Shown: one piece after another, positions 1-6,541 of the stretch
How positions within the stretch are numbered: the stretch's first letter is position 1
Layout of the letters: each line of letters begins with the position of its first letter
Assembly: GCA_017530275.1 (NCBI GenBank)
Contig: JAFXMP010000131.1
Location: 1-47,098 of the forward strand
Origin: Clostridia bacterium
GTDB taxonomy: Bacteria; Bacillota_A; Clostridia; Christensenellales; Aristaeellaceae
Reading direction: 5' to 3'
DNA length: 47,098 bases
Notes under the pieces: generated by a model
Database searches by the model: none
What the model was told of the DNA's origin: nothing
The model's input: only the letters and a program-made list of their open reading frames with translations
Program-made: the position numbers and the translations under genes

Positions 1-33
1 GCGGTTGTGAGGGAAGGGAGAGAATCCCTGTTA

Positions 34-144
34 TTCTCTCGAGGTATGGGAGAGTGAAACGGTAGCAGGAAAGGAATGGAGCTGAGGATTTCAGGGATTT
101 TCTCGAGGTATTGGGGGAAAAACGGCAGCAGGGAAGGGAATGAA
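34..144. repeat. Imperfect direct duplication upstream of the response regulator gene
   Basis: Two similar blocks, about 34-80 and 98-144, are spaced 64 bp apart. Both contain CTCGAGGTAT followed by a G-rich stretch, AAACGGYAGCAG and GGAATG. CTCGAG is itself a palindrome, and in the first block CTCTC/GAGAG arms flank it. The blocks end 15 bases before the start codon of the regulator. They may be paired binding sites for it or simply a local duplication; neither can be decided here. No open frame of useful length runs through them. Confidence 0.5.
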
Positions 145-158
145 GAAGGGGTGTTGTT

Positions 159-803
159 ATGGAGAGGATTAAGGTAATTATTGCGGATGACAGTGATTTT
201 GTGAGGGATGGGATGAAGATTATCCTGGAGGTAGATGATGATTTCGAGGTGCTGGGGTGTGCCGCAAATGGGCGGGAGGCCGTGCGGCTCGCAGAGGAGA
301 AGCATCCGGACGTGATCCTGATGGACATTCAGATGCCGGAGATGGACGGGATTGAGGCCACAAAGCAGATCGTGGAAAAGAATCTTGGGAAGGTACTGAT
401 TCTGACGACCTTTGATGACGACGTGCTTGTGCAGAAGGCTCTACAGAACGGTGCAAAGGGATATTTGATCAAAAATCATACGCCAGAGCACCTAAAGCAG
501 ATGATCAAGTCCGTGCATCAGGGAACGGGTGTCATGGAGGAAAAAATCTTGGAGTCGCTCGCAAAAGGATCCCTTGCAGGTGGCAGGGAGTTGGGGAATG
601 GATTCGATCCGTCGGGGTACTCCGAGAGGGAGCTTGAGATCATTCAGGCCGTTGCGGACGGGCTTTCCAACAAAGAGATCGCGGCGAGACTGTATATTTC
701 GGAGGGCACCGTGAAGAATTATATTACGACGATTCTTTCGAAAGAAAATCTTTCCCATAGGACGGCGCTGGCCGTGTATTACCTAACTGGGAAGAAGGCG
801 TAG
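159..803 (+). CDS. NarL/FixJ (LuxR-type) response regulator transcription factor
   Basis: This is a 214-residue DNA-binding response regulator of a two-component system. The N-terminal receiver domain (about residues 3-120) has the acidic pair D10/D11, the phospho-acceptor D56 in the motif LMDIQMPEMDG, and the conserved T/K switch residues (LTTFDDD, GYLIKN). A GerE-type helix-turn-helix follows at about 150-210 (SERELEIIQAVADGLSNKEI and the TVKNYITTIL recognition region). Length and domain order are normal for the family. The ATG at 159 is preceded by a purine-rich stretch. No histidine kinase is visible; a partner gene would normally lie upstream, beyond the window start. The target genes are unknown. 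Codon use (AGG/AGA Arg) matches the rest of the left-hand segment and differs from the genes after 2.63 kb. Confidence 0.85.
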   Translation: MERIKVIIADDSDFVRDGMKIILEVDDDFEVLGCAANGREAVRLAEEKHPDVILMDIQMPEMDGIEATKQIVEKNLGKVLILTTFDDDVLVQKALQNGAKGYLIKNHTPEHLKQMIKSVHQGTGVMEEKILESLAKGSLAGGRELGNGFDPSGYSERELEIIQAVADGLSNKEIAARLYISEGTVKNYITTILSKENLSHRTALAVYYLTGKKA

Positions 804-810
804 CCGTGAA

Positions 811-862
811 AACGCCGGAAATGTGGCAGACTATTGACATGTTTCCGGCGTTGGCTTATAAT
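811..862 (+). promoter_or_regulatory. Perfect-consensus sigma-A promoter overlapped by an inverted repeat
   Basis: TTGACA at 834-839, a 17-base spacer and TATAAT at 857-862 match the vegetative promoter consensus at all twelve positions. An 11-bp perfect inverted repeat, AACGCCGGAAA at 811-821 and TTTCCGGCGTT at 842-852, begins eight bases after the regulator stop codon. Its right arm lies inside the promoter spacer. The repeat could end transcription of the regulator gene (there is no U-run) or be an operator for this promoter. The expected start site is near 869. Confidence 0.7.
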
Positions 863-912
863 ATGACTTATCTGGAGGGCGACCCATCAGAGGAGGCTTT
901 CCATTCACTTCT

Positions 913-934
913 AATTGGCAGTTCGGCCAATTTT
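913..934 (+). terminator. Short hairpin followed by a U-run, possible intrinsic terminator
   Basis: AATTGGC (913-919), a 6-base loop and GCCAATT (926-932) form a perfect 7-bp stem whose 3' arm runs into TTTT. It lies about 45-65 bases after the start site expected from the perfect promoter at 834-862. If functional it would give a transcript of only about 65 nt. The stem is short and A/T-rich, so this is a weak call. Confidence 0.35.
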
Positions 935-1120
935 CCATTGAGACAGGACCTGGGAGAGGGATTTTTTGCGTGCATTTTATTTGACTGTGCGTGTATCAAG
1001 GGCTTTTAGAAGCTTTGTTATATGTTCTCTCTGCAAAACATACGCACTGCGGAAAAATGGCCGCTCCCGTGCTCCTGCAATTGTATCAGCGCAAGGGCGC
1101 AGGGAGGAGGATTTTTGTTT

Positions 1121-1869
1121 ATGGGCAAAGAGGACAAGAGCCTAAAAAACTATTTTGAGGATCCGAGGAGATTTGCTGACGCGTGGAACGCCGTCGTCTA
1201 CAAAGGGCAGCAAGTCATCAAGGCGGAGGAGCTGCATGAGGTCAATTCCGTATTTACGGCGGTAACGGGAAGCGTGGAGGAAGAACGAATCGCGGACATG
1301 GTCATGAAGAGGACGCGAGACGGAAATGATTTGGGAATCCTGGTTTTGGAAAACAATGACAAGACGGATTTCAGCATGCCTGTGCGGATTTTTCATGAGG
1401 AAGCCCTGGCATATCTAAAGCAGGTCAGGGAGATTGAGGCAAGAAATCGCGTTACGGCAAAACAGTTAAGGAAGATGGGGCGGCCTTGGGTGAATTACTT
1501 CACAGCAAGAGTCTTATCAAACAGGCAGAAAAAGAAAACGAAGACGAGAAGGAGGATAAAGAAATGAGTGTTGTTGGAGATTGGATCGATCAAATGTATG
1601 ATGATGGATTTAACAAAGGAATGGAGCAGGGAATAGAACAGGGAATAGAACAGGGAATAGAACAAGGAATAGAGCAAGGCTTCGAAGAGGGAACTAGGCA
1701 GGAGAGAAATCAGAACATATGCGTTCACGTCACCATGCTTATGAAAAACATGAACTGGACGGAGGAGAAGGCATGTCAGGCCCTTAGCATTGCCAAGGAG
1801 GAGTATCAGGCGGCAAAGGCTGAAATGCAGATAAAAACAAATGGCGATGCATGCAATATTCCATGTTAG
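1121..1869 (+). pseudogene. Rpn-family recombination-promoting nuclease/putative transposase, internally deleted and frameshifted
   Basis: The first frame, with ATG at 1121 behind the strong ribosome site AGGGAGGAGG, gives an N-terminus typical of Rpn/PD-(D/E)XK transposase-like proteins of Lachnospiraceae: NYFEDPRRFADAWNAVV, then a segment with VLENNDKTDFSMPVRIF. At about 1480-1567 that frame becomes basic junk. The family's C-terminal part continues in the +1-numbered frame (from about 1486 to 1869), with VGDWIDQMYDDGFNKGMEQG, the G-I-E-Q repeats and a helical tail. Intact members are usually around 300 residues, and the central part appears missing. The gene is therefore probably broken by an internal deletion plus a frameshift. 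The family identification rests on remembered sequence character and is moderately sure; the frameshift is seen directly. Confidence 0.6.
1618..1689 (+). repeat. 12-bp in-frame tandem repeat encoding G-I-E-Q units
   Basis: Units of GGAATAGAACAG-type sequence run from 1618 to 1677, reading GMEQ then GIEQ four times. A degenerate sixth unit (GFEE) ends at 1689. The repeat lies in the C-terminal half of the Rpn-family remnant, where such glycine/glutamate/glutamine repeats are common. It is likely to be length-variable through replication slippage. Confidence 0.85.
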
Positions 1870-1938
1870 CACATAGTTTTTGACATCAGAAGGTAAAAGC
1901 GAGAGTCTGGTAAGATACAAATGATGAAATGATAAGGT

Positions 1939-1975
1939 TGCCCCTTGTATTCCATGAGAATGCAGGGGGCATTTT
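1939..1975 (+). terminator. Intrinsic terminator after the Rpn remnant
   Basis: TGCCCCTTGTATTC (1939-1952) pairs with GAATGCAGGGGGCA (1958-1971) across a 5-base loop. The 14-bp stem includes two G-U pairs and is followed at once by TTTT. It lies 70 bases after the remnant's stop codon and upstream of proA, so it separates the two. Confidence 0.8.
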
Positions 1976-2161
1976 GGTAAATCAAACGTAAGAATGGGCT
2001 GGGGCAGGAATGTTTGCTGAAATTGGTAGACAAATGCAAGCGTAGATATTATACTAAATTTAATTTTATAAGCAAGAAATATCGTAAAGCTAACCATCGC
2101 GAAGCGATTTAATCAGCGAAATGGGGCGAGGCGATTTAATTAAGAAAGGAGCAGGGCAGGC

Positions 2162-2631
2162 ATGGTCGTAAGGGAAGAAGCAAGAAAGATGAAGCTGGCG
2201 GCACCGCACATGGCGGCGGCTTCCGAGGAGATGAGGAATGCGGCGCTTCAAAAAATCATAGAGACGTTAGAGAAAAATCGCGATGCGATCTTTCAGGAGA
2301 ATGCATTGGACGTACAGGCGGCAGAGGAGACAGGCGTGGCAAAGGCCGTAGTAAAGCGTCTGAAATTCGATGAAAATAAGCTGAGAGATGCCATTGCAGG
2401 CATTCGGCAGATGATTGACCTTACGGATCCCGTAGGTAAGGTGACGCTAAAAAGAGAGCTGGACGAAGGGCTTGTACTGGAGCGAGTTTCTGTTCCGATC
2501 GGCGTCATTGGCGTGATCTTTGAGGCGCGTCCCGATGCGCTGATTCAGATTTCGGCGCTTTGCATAAAGAGCGGAAACTGTGCGATTCTAAAGGGCGGCA
2601 AGGAGACGGCCAGAACAAATAAGATGCTGTT
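2162..2631 (+). CDS. proA: Gamma-glutamyl phosphate reductase (glutamate-5-semialdehyde dehydrogenase), 5' part only
   Basis: About 156 residues of the N-terminal NADP-binding domain of ProA are present. ProA reduces glutamyl-5-phosphate to the semialdehyde in proline synthesis in the cytoplasm. Family landmarks are NALDVQAAEE, a lysine-rich region, the strong motif VPIGVIGVIFEARPDA (about residues 117-132), and NCAILKGGKETARTNK. ProA is normally about 415 residues; the catalytic cysteine half is absent because the sequence changes to an unrelated gene on the opposite strand near 2630. The open frame continues to 2758, but its last 40 or so residues are antisense to the sugar-binding protein gene. 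A ribosome site (GAAAGGAG) precedes ATG 2162. proB, the usual partner, is not seen. The true gene is presumably intact in its own genome. Confidence 0.85.
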
Positions 2632-2635
2632 TGGT
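2622..2635. other. Junction between two unrelated sequences (assembly chimera or recombination point)
   Basis: On the left, proA on the plus strand is in its normal frame up to TNKMLF. On the right, from about GCTGTTTGGTC onward, the minus strand is a well-formed solute-binding protein gene. Both genes are cut within a few bases of each other, with no insertion-sequence end, target duplication, tRNA or integrase nearby. G+C content and arginine codon choice change at the same place. This is the signature expected of a misjoined contig; the exact base cannot be fixed because the two sides may share a few bases. Confidence 0.8.
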
Positions 2636-3362
2636 CTACCACGTCCTGGAACGCCTGGGTATGGGCGTAGCTGTAAGCGGTCTTGCTTTCCTCGCCGAAC
2701 ACCACCAGATCCTGGGAAGCTACCCAGGTATACTGCTCCTCGGCAAAGTTGCGGGTGAGGGGCTTAAAGATGATGTCCGCCGGGCCCTTGAACTGGGGCA
2801 GCTGCTCCTGCACGCGCAGAGCGAATTCCCGCAGGTCGTCGGCGGTCTTCACTTCGGTCATGCCCACCTGTTCCAGCAGGTCCTGGCGCAGGCACACGAA
2901 CTGGAACATGCCGGAGGACGGCGCGTAAGCGGAAGGAATACCGTACTGGACGCCGTTGATTTTTCCGCCCGCCAGCTGGCTGTCGGGCAGGATCTCCTTC
3001 ATGGATTCGGGCCAGCACTTGGCGATCAGCTCGTCCAGGGGCTGGGCTTCCTTGTTGTTCACCATGCTGGACAGGTCGGGCAGACCGTCCCAGTACAGAT
3101 CGATAGGATCGTTGGCAGCCAGCATCAGTTTTTTCTGATCCCAGTAGTCCGCCCAGGACAGGAAACGGAAGTTGACCTTCATATTCAGTTCGTTCTTGAC
3201 CTTTTCCGCGAACGCGCCGTTCAGGAAAGCGGCCATTTCATCGGTTTCCTCGCCGGGATAGAGGATGGTGATTTCCTCCAGTCCATCCGCCAGCGCCGTC
3301 AGGGGCAGCATGAGGGACAGGGCCAGCATCAGCGCCAGAGCCAGGGAAAACAGTTTCTTCAT
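2632..3362 (-). CDS. Carbohydrate ABC transporter extracellular solute-binding protein, C-terminus missing
   Basis: The first about 243 residues of a family 1 (LplA/YtcQ-like) sugar-binding protein are present; full-length members run to 450-550 residues. A signal peptide is clear (MKKLFSLALALMLALSLMLP, then ALADG), but it has no lipobox cysteine, unlike typical Firmicutes binding proteins. The mature part has ITILYPGEETDEM, a tryptophan-rich WADYWDQKKLML segment and DLYWDGLPDL, all typical of the group. ATG 3362 is preceded by AAGGAGG. It is the last gene of the module behind two permeases and would deliver a sugar or oligosaccharide. The coding sequence breaks off at the junction near 2630. 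Confidence 0.85.
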
Positions 3363-3413
3363 GTGAAAACCTCCTTATTCTTGTTAAGCGGATCACCGCT
3401 TGAATCACGGATA

Positions 3414-4334
3414 TTATTCCTTCACAGCGCCCGTCATGATGCCGCGGACGAAATAGCGCTGCACGAAGGGATACAGGAAGATGATGGGGCCGATGGTGAT
3501 GATGGTGACGGCCATTTTCACGGTTTCGGCGGGCAGGCGGATGGAGGCCGCCGCGCCGGAAGGAACGCGGCCCGAGGAAATGGCGTTCACGTTGGACACG
3601 ATGGAATACAGATAATACTGCAAGGGATACAGGTTCCGGTCGCTGATGAACATGAGGGCATGCCACCAGTCGTTCCAATAGCTTAATGCGTACATCATGC
3701 CCACGGTGAGCAGCGCGGTCTTGGAAAGCGGCAAAGCCACCTTGAAAAAGATCGTCCAGTGTCCCGCCCCGTCGATCTTGGCCGCGTCGTACAGGCTTGG
3801 CGAAATGGCGCTGAAATAGGTGCGCATCAGGAACATGTTCCACACGCTGAACATGGCGGGGATGATCAGCGCGAAAATAGAATCCCGCAGGTTATACCAG
3901 TTCACGCACACCACGTACCAGGGCACCAGACCGGCGGAAAAGATGGACGTGAAATTGCAGATGAAGGCGATCACATTGCGGTAGCGCATTTCCTTCAGGG
4001 AAATAGCATAGCTGATCATGCAGGTGACCAGCATGGCGCCCAAAGTGCCCGCTGCGGTGATGAGCACCGTTACGCCGTAGGATTTCAGGATGCGCGCGCC
4101 GCTGTGGGCGAAGATGTAGGTGTAGGTGTCCAGCGTCCATTCCCGGGGAAAGAGCCGGTAGCCGTCGGAGGCGATGACGCTTTCCGGGGTGAAGCTGACG
4201 GTGACGGTGAGCAGCAGAGGATAGAGGCAGATGAGCCCAAACAGTCCCACGAACGCGTAGGCGAGAAACTTGACCCAGCGGTCGTTTTTGCTCTGGCGGA
4301 TGGCGTGGGGCGCGTCGTGTTCATTCTTTTTCAT
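3414..4334 (-). CDS. Carbohydrate ABC transporter permease, LplC/YtcP (MalG-like) type
   Basis: This is a 306-residue inner-membrane permease of the CUT1 sugar ABC family with six predicted membrane spans, starting after a short basic N-terminus (FLAYAFVGLFGLICLYPLLL). The EAA loop that contacts the ATPase is seen as LYDAAKIDGAGHWTIFFKVALPLS. The C-terminal RYFVRGIMTGAVKE is characteristic of the LplC/YesQ group. The start codon overlaps the stop of the upstream permease by one base (TGATG), so the two are translationally coupled. No ATPase gene lies in the module; members of this group commonly share an MsmK-type ATPase encoded elsewhere. Confidence 0.9.
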   Translation of the reverse strand: MKKNEHDAPHAIRQSKNDRWVKFLAYAFVGLFGLICLYPLLLTVTVSFTPESVIASDGYRLFPREWTLDTYTYIFAHSGARILKSYGVTVLITAAGTLGAMLVTCMISYAISLKEMRYRNVIAFICNFTSIFSAGLVPWYVVCVNWYNLRDSIFALIIPAMFSVWNMFLMRTYFSAISPSLYDAAKIDGAGHWTIFFKVALPLSKTALLTVGMMYALSYWNDWWHALMFISDRNLYPLQYYLYSIVSNVNAISSGRVPSGAAASIRLPAETVKMAVTIITIGPIIFLYPFVQRYFVRGIMTGAVKE

Positions 4335-5299
4335 CAGAACAGTCCCTCCCCGTCATTGACCTTCTTGGCCGCCCAGTTGGCGATCAGGATCATGATCAGG
4401 CCCATCACGCTCTGGCACAGGCCGATGGCGGTGCTGAACCCGAAGCCCATGGAGCGCATGGAGGTGTACACATAGGTGTCGATGACCTGCACCTCGTCCA
4501 GGATGGTGCTGTTCTGCCCCACCACGCCCCAGATCATGCCCATGTCGCCGAAGAAGATGCGCCCGATACTCATGAGCACCAGGATCACCACGTTGGGTTT
4601 CAGCATGGGCAGGGTCAGGTGGATGATCTGCTGCCAGCGGCTGGCCCCGTCGATGGTGGCGGCCTCGTACAGCGAGCCGTCGAACCCGGCCATGGCCGCC
4701 ATATAGATGATGGAGTTATAACCCGCCCACTTCCACACGTCCAGCAGGATCACGATAGGCTTCCAGTGCTTGGGCTCCGCGTACCAGCGGATGGGCGTTT
4801 GGCCAATCGCCAGCAGCAGGCGGTTCATCACGCCGTTGGCCCCGGTGAGCACCAGTTCCCCGGTACGGCGGTCCACCCGGAAATTGGCGGTGAGGAAGCC
4901 GTATAGGATCGCGCCCACCACCACCCAGCTCAGGAAGTAGGGAAAGAACATGGCGCTCTGGGCGATTTTTTTGAAGGGGCCGTTTTTCATTTCGTTCATA
5001 AAAATCGCCAGGGTGATGGGCAGGGCCGTGCCCAGGACGAGGCCCCAGAAGTTGATGATGAGCGTGTTCTTGATGGCGTTCCAGGCGTAGGGGTTGCCTT
5101 TGAAAAAATACTCGAAGTTCTGCCAGCCCACGAAGGGCGAGCCAAACACGCCGTCCACCACGTTGAACTTGGTGAAGGCCATGTAGATGCCGCCCATGGG
5201 CAGATAGCAGAACAGCAGCAGGAGCAGCAGCGCGGGCACGCACATGAGGTACAGGGTGCCGTTATGCTGCATTTCCCACAGGAAACCGCGCTTTTTCAC
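4334..5299 (-). CDS. Carbohydrate ABC transporter permease, LplB (MalF-like) type
   Basis: This 321-residue CUT1 permease is the partner of the LplC-type protein encoded next. The first span is LYLMCVPALLLLLLFCYLPM, followed by GGIYMAFTKFNVVDG and GWQNFEYFF, both typical of LplB proteins. The EAA motif reads YEAATIDGASRWQQIIHLTLPML. The start appears to be GTG at 5299, with AAGGAGG inside the 3' end of the upstream acyltransferase gene and a somewhat long 11-base spacing. An internal ATG at 5272 is the alternative and would shorten the protein by nine residues. Six bases separate it from the acyltransferase stop, so it belongs to the same operon. Confidence 0.9.
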   Translation of the reverse strand: MKKRGFLWEMQHNGTLYLMCVPALLLLLLFCYLPMGGIYMAFTKFNVVDGVFGSPFVGWQNFEYFFKGNPYAWNAIKNTLIINFWGLVLGTALPITLAIFMNEMKNGPFKKIAQSAMFFPYFLSWVVVGAILYGFLTANFRVDRRTGELVLTGANGVMNRLLLAIGQTPIRWYAEPKHWKPIVILLDVWKWAGYNSIIYMAAMAGFDGSLYEAATIDGASRWQQIIHLTLPMLKPNVVILVLMSIGRIFFGDMGMIWGVVGQNSTILDEVQVIDTYVYTSMRSMGFGFSTAIGLCQSVMGLIMILIANWAAKKVNDGEGLF

Positions 5300-5305
5300 C
5301 GCGTG

Positions 5306-6541
5306 TCACGCCTCCTTCCGGTAAGGATCGGTCCCGATTTTGTCAACTTCCTCTTTGAGCAGGAACATGCCCGTATCGTGGAACCTTTCGCCCCGGTCCC
5401 AGGCGGCGAACAGGCCTTTTTCCAGGCTGTTCCTCGGTTTCAGCGCCTTGTAATCCACCTTCGCGCCGCCCAGCACCTCCACGCGGGTCATTTCGTCGCC
5501 TTCCATGGTGGGGTAACGGTAAAACTGGCGCTGCACCCGGATGATGTTCCTGTCCGGAGACAATATCTTTTCAAGCCCGGGATCGTACAGCCAGGATTCG
5601 CTCCAGAAGCCGGTATAGCGATATTCGGGGAAATACCGTTCGTAGAATGCCAGCGCCATTTCACAGGAGCGCTTCACCCGCTCGGGGGTATAGCCCATGC
5701 CGCCGGGGATATGCAGGGCCAGGAGATAGTCCCCGTCGCGGATCGCCTGGGTCCATTCGCGCTTATCCAGGCTGACCGGCTGGGGCAGGATATACCCGTC
5801 GGGCGAAACGGGATTGCCGGAAACGGTTTCTTCCGTCTCCTCAAAGACCGTTTCAAAGGCGTCGGGATCATGCACGCCGTTCACCCCGTCCAACTGCCCG
5901 TCCCGCCGCACCTTCGTTTCCCCCTCCCACAAGGCCAGGACCTTTCCGGTTTTCCGGTTCCGCCAGGCGTGAGGCGCGCCGTCCCAGCGGTAGGGGATGA
6001 AGTAGAATCGGTCCATCAGGAAAATATCGCAGCAGTAGAAATTCATATCCCAGGGGTAATCGTCGAAGGTGATATCGCCCGTCTCCACGAACTTGCGCAG
6101 TTGCTTGCGGGTCATGCGCTCGGGAATGTCCATGTCATAGGCTTCCGGCACGCCCCGCAGGCGCAGGGCTTTTCTGCCTTCGATTACGCAAAGCTGGGAA
6201 TACAGGAAAGCGAACGCGTCCCGGTCAAAGCCGGATAGACAGGCGGGCTTAGGCGGTTGAAAATCGATGGCGGTGCACCGATTCAGCGCCCGAACGGCGT
6301 CCATCGCCATGATGTGGGAAAGCTCCACCAGTTCGGGCACGGCGTTCGCCGCGTCCAAAGCGCTCATCAGCTGGGCCTGCTGATCCAGCGGCACATGGTT
6401 CCAGTCCAACGTAAACTGCAGCGCTTCTTTGGGAAGCAGCTCCGTTTCAGAACAGGAAAGGTCGCTGATATGATCTTCGATCCCCTCCGGCGCGATGGGG
6501 CCGGTGACCTGAATCAGCGCTTCAAACCGTTCCCTGGTCAT
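5306..6541 (-). CDS. GNAT-like acyltransferase domain protein of the sugar uptake operon
   Basis: The protein has 411 residues. The ATG at 6541 overlaps the stop of the oxidoreductase gene (ATGA), which fixes the start; a longer open frame extends upstream but only as antisense shadow. The sequence resembles the two-domain acyltransferase family found in gut Firmicutes (N-terminal NAT_N-like helical region, C-terminal GNAT-like fold). The best landmark is the C-terminal stretch with DYLLALHIPGGMGYTPERV, GFWSESWLYDPGLEKIL and SPDRNIIRVQRQF. No signal peptide or membrane span is seen, so it is cytoplasmic. The substrate is unknown; its place between a sugar dehydrogenase-like gene and sugar permeases suggests acyl transfer on an imported sugar derivative. 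Family assignment is from memory of motif character. Confidence 0.55.
   Translation of the reverse strand: MTRERFEALIQVTGPIAPEGIEDHISDLSCSETELLPKEALQFTLDWNHVPLDQQAQLMSALDAANAVPELVELSHIMAMDAVRALNRCTAIDFQPPKPACLSGFDRDAFAFLYSQLCVIEGRKALRLRGVPEAYDMDIPERMTRKQLRKFVETGDITFDDYPWDMNFYCCDIFLMDRFYFIPYRWDGAPHAWRNRKTGKVLALWEGETKVRRDGQLDGVNGVHDPDAFETVFEETEETVSGNPVSPDGYILPQPVSLDKREWTQAIRDGDYLLALHIPGGMGYTPERVKRSCEMALAFYERYFPEYRYTGFWSESWLYDPGLEKILSPDRNIIRVQRQFYRYPTMEGDEMTRVEVLGGAKVDYKALKPRNSLEKGLFAAWDRGERFHDTGMFLLKEEVDKIGTDPYRKEA

Larger units (their letters stand above)
804..1120. other. Intergenic region with promoter and hairpin but no convincing gene
   Basis: After the response regulator there is no convincing protein gene for about 317 bases. 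A 67-codon frame from a GTG at 806 exists, but its start sits inside the inverted repeat and upstream of the promoter, and it has no recognisable domain. The region holds the consensus promoter at 834-862 and a small hairpin at 913-934. It then leads into a strong ribosome site (AGGGAGGAGG, 1101-1110) for the Rpn-family remnant. Confidence 0.5.

Noticed and set aside
806..1009. A 67-codon frame after the response regulator
   Set aside because: Its GTG lies upstream of the consensus promoter and next to the inverted repeat. There is no ribosome site and no recognisable family, so it is treated as non-coding.
1495..2097. A 200-codon minus-strand frame across the Rpn remnant
   Set aside because: It is the complement of the G-I-E-Q repeat region and A/T-rich intergenic sequence, giving repetitive Phe/Tyr/Ser stretches. 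No start signal is present.
2098..2161. Hairpin ATCGC-GAA-GCGAT and repeated GCGATTTAAT before proA as a regulatory element
   Set aside because: The stem is five base pairs and the repeats are short and A/T-rich. There is not enough to call an operator or attenuator.
2631..3686. A 351-codon plus-strand frame starting at the junction
   Set aside because: It is antisense to the sugar-binding protein and permease genes and has no ribosome site or recognisable domain.
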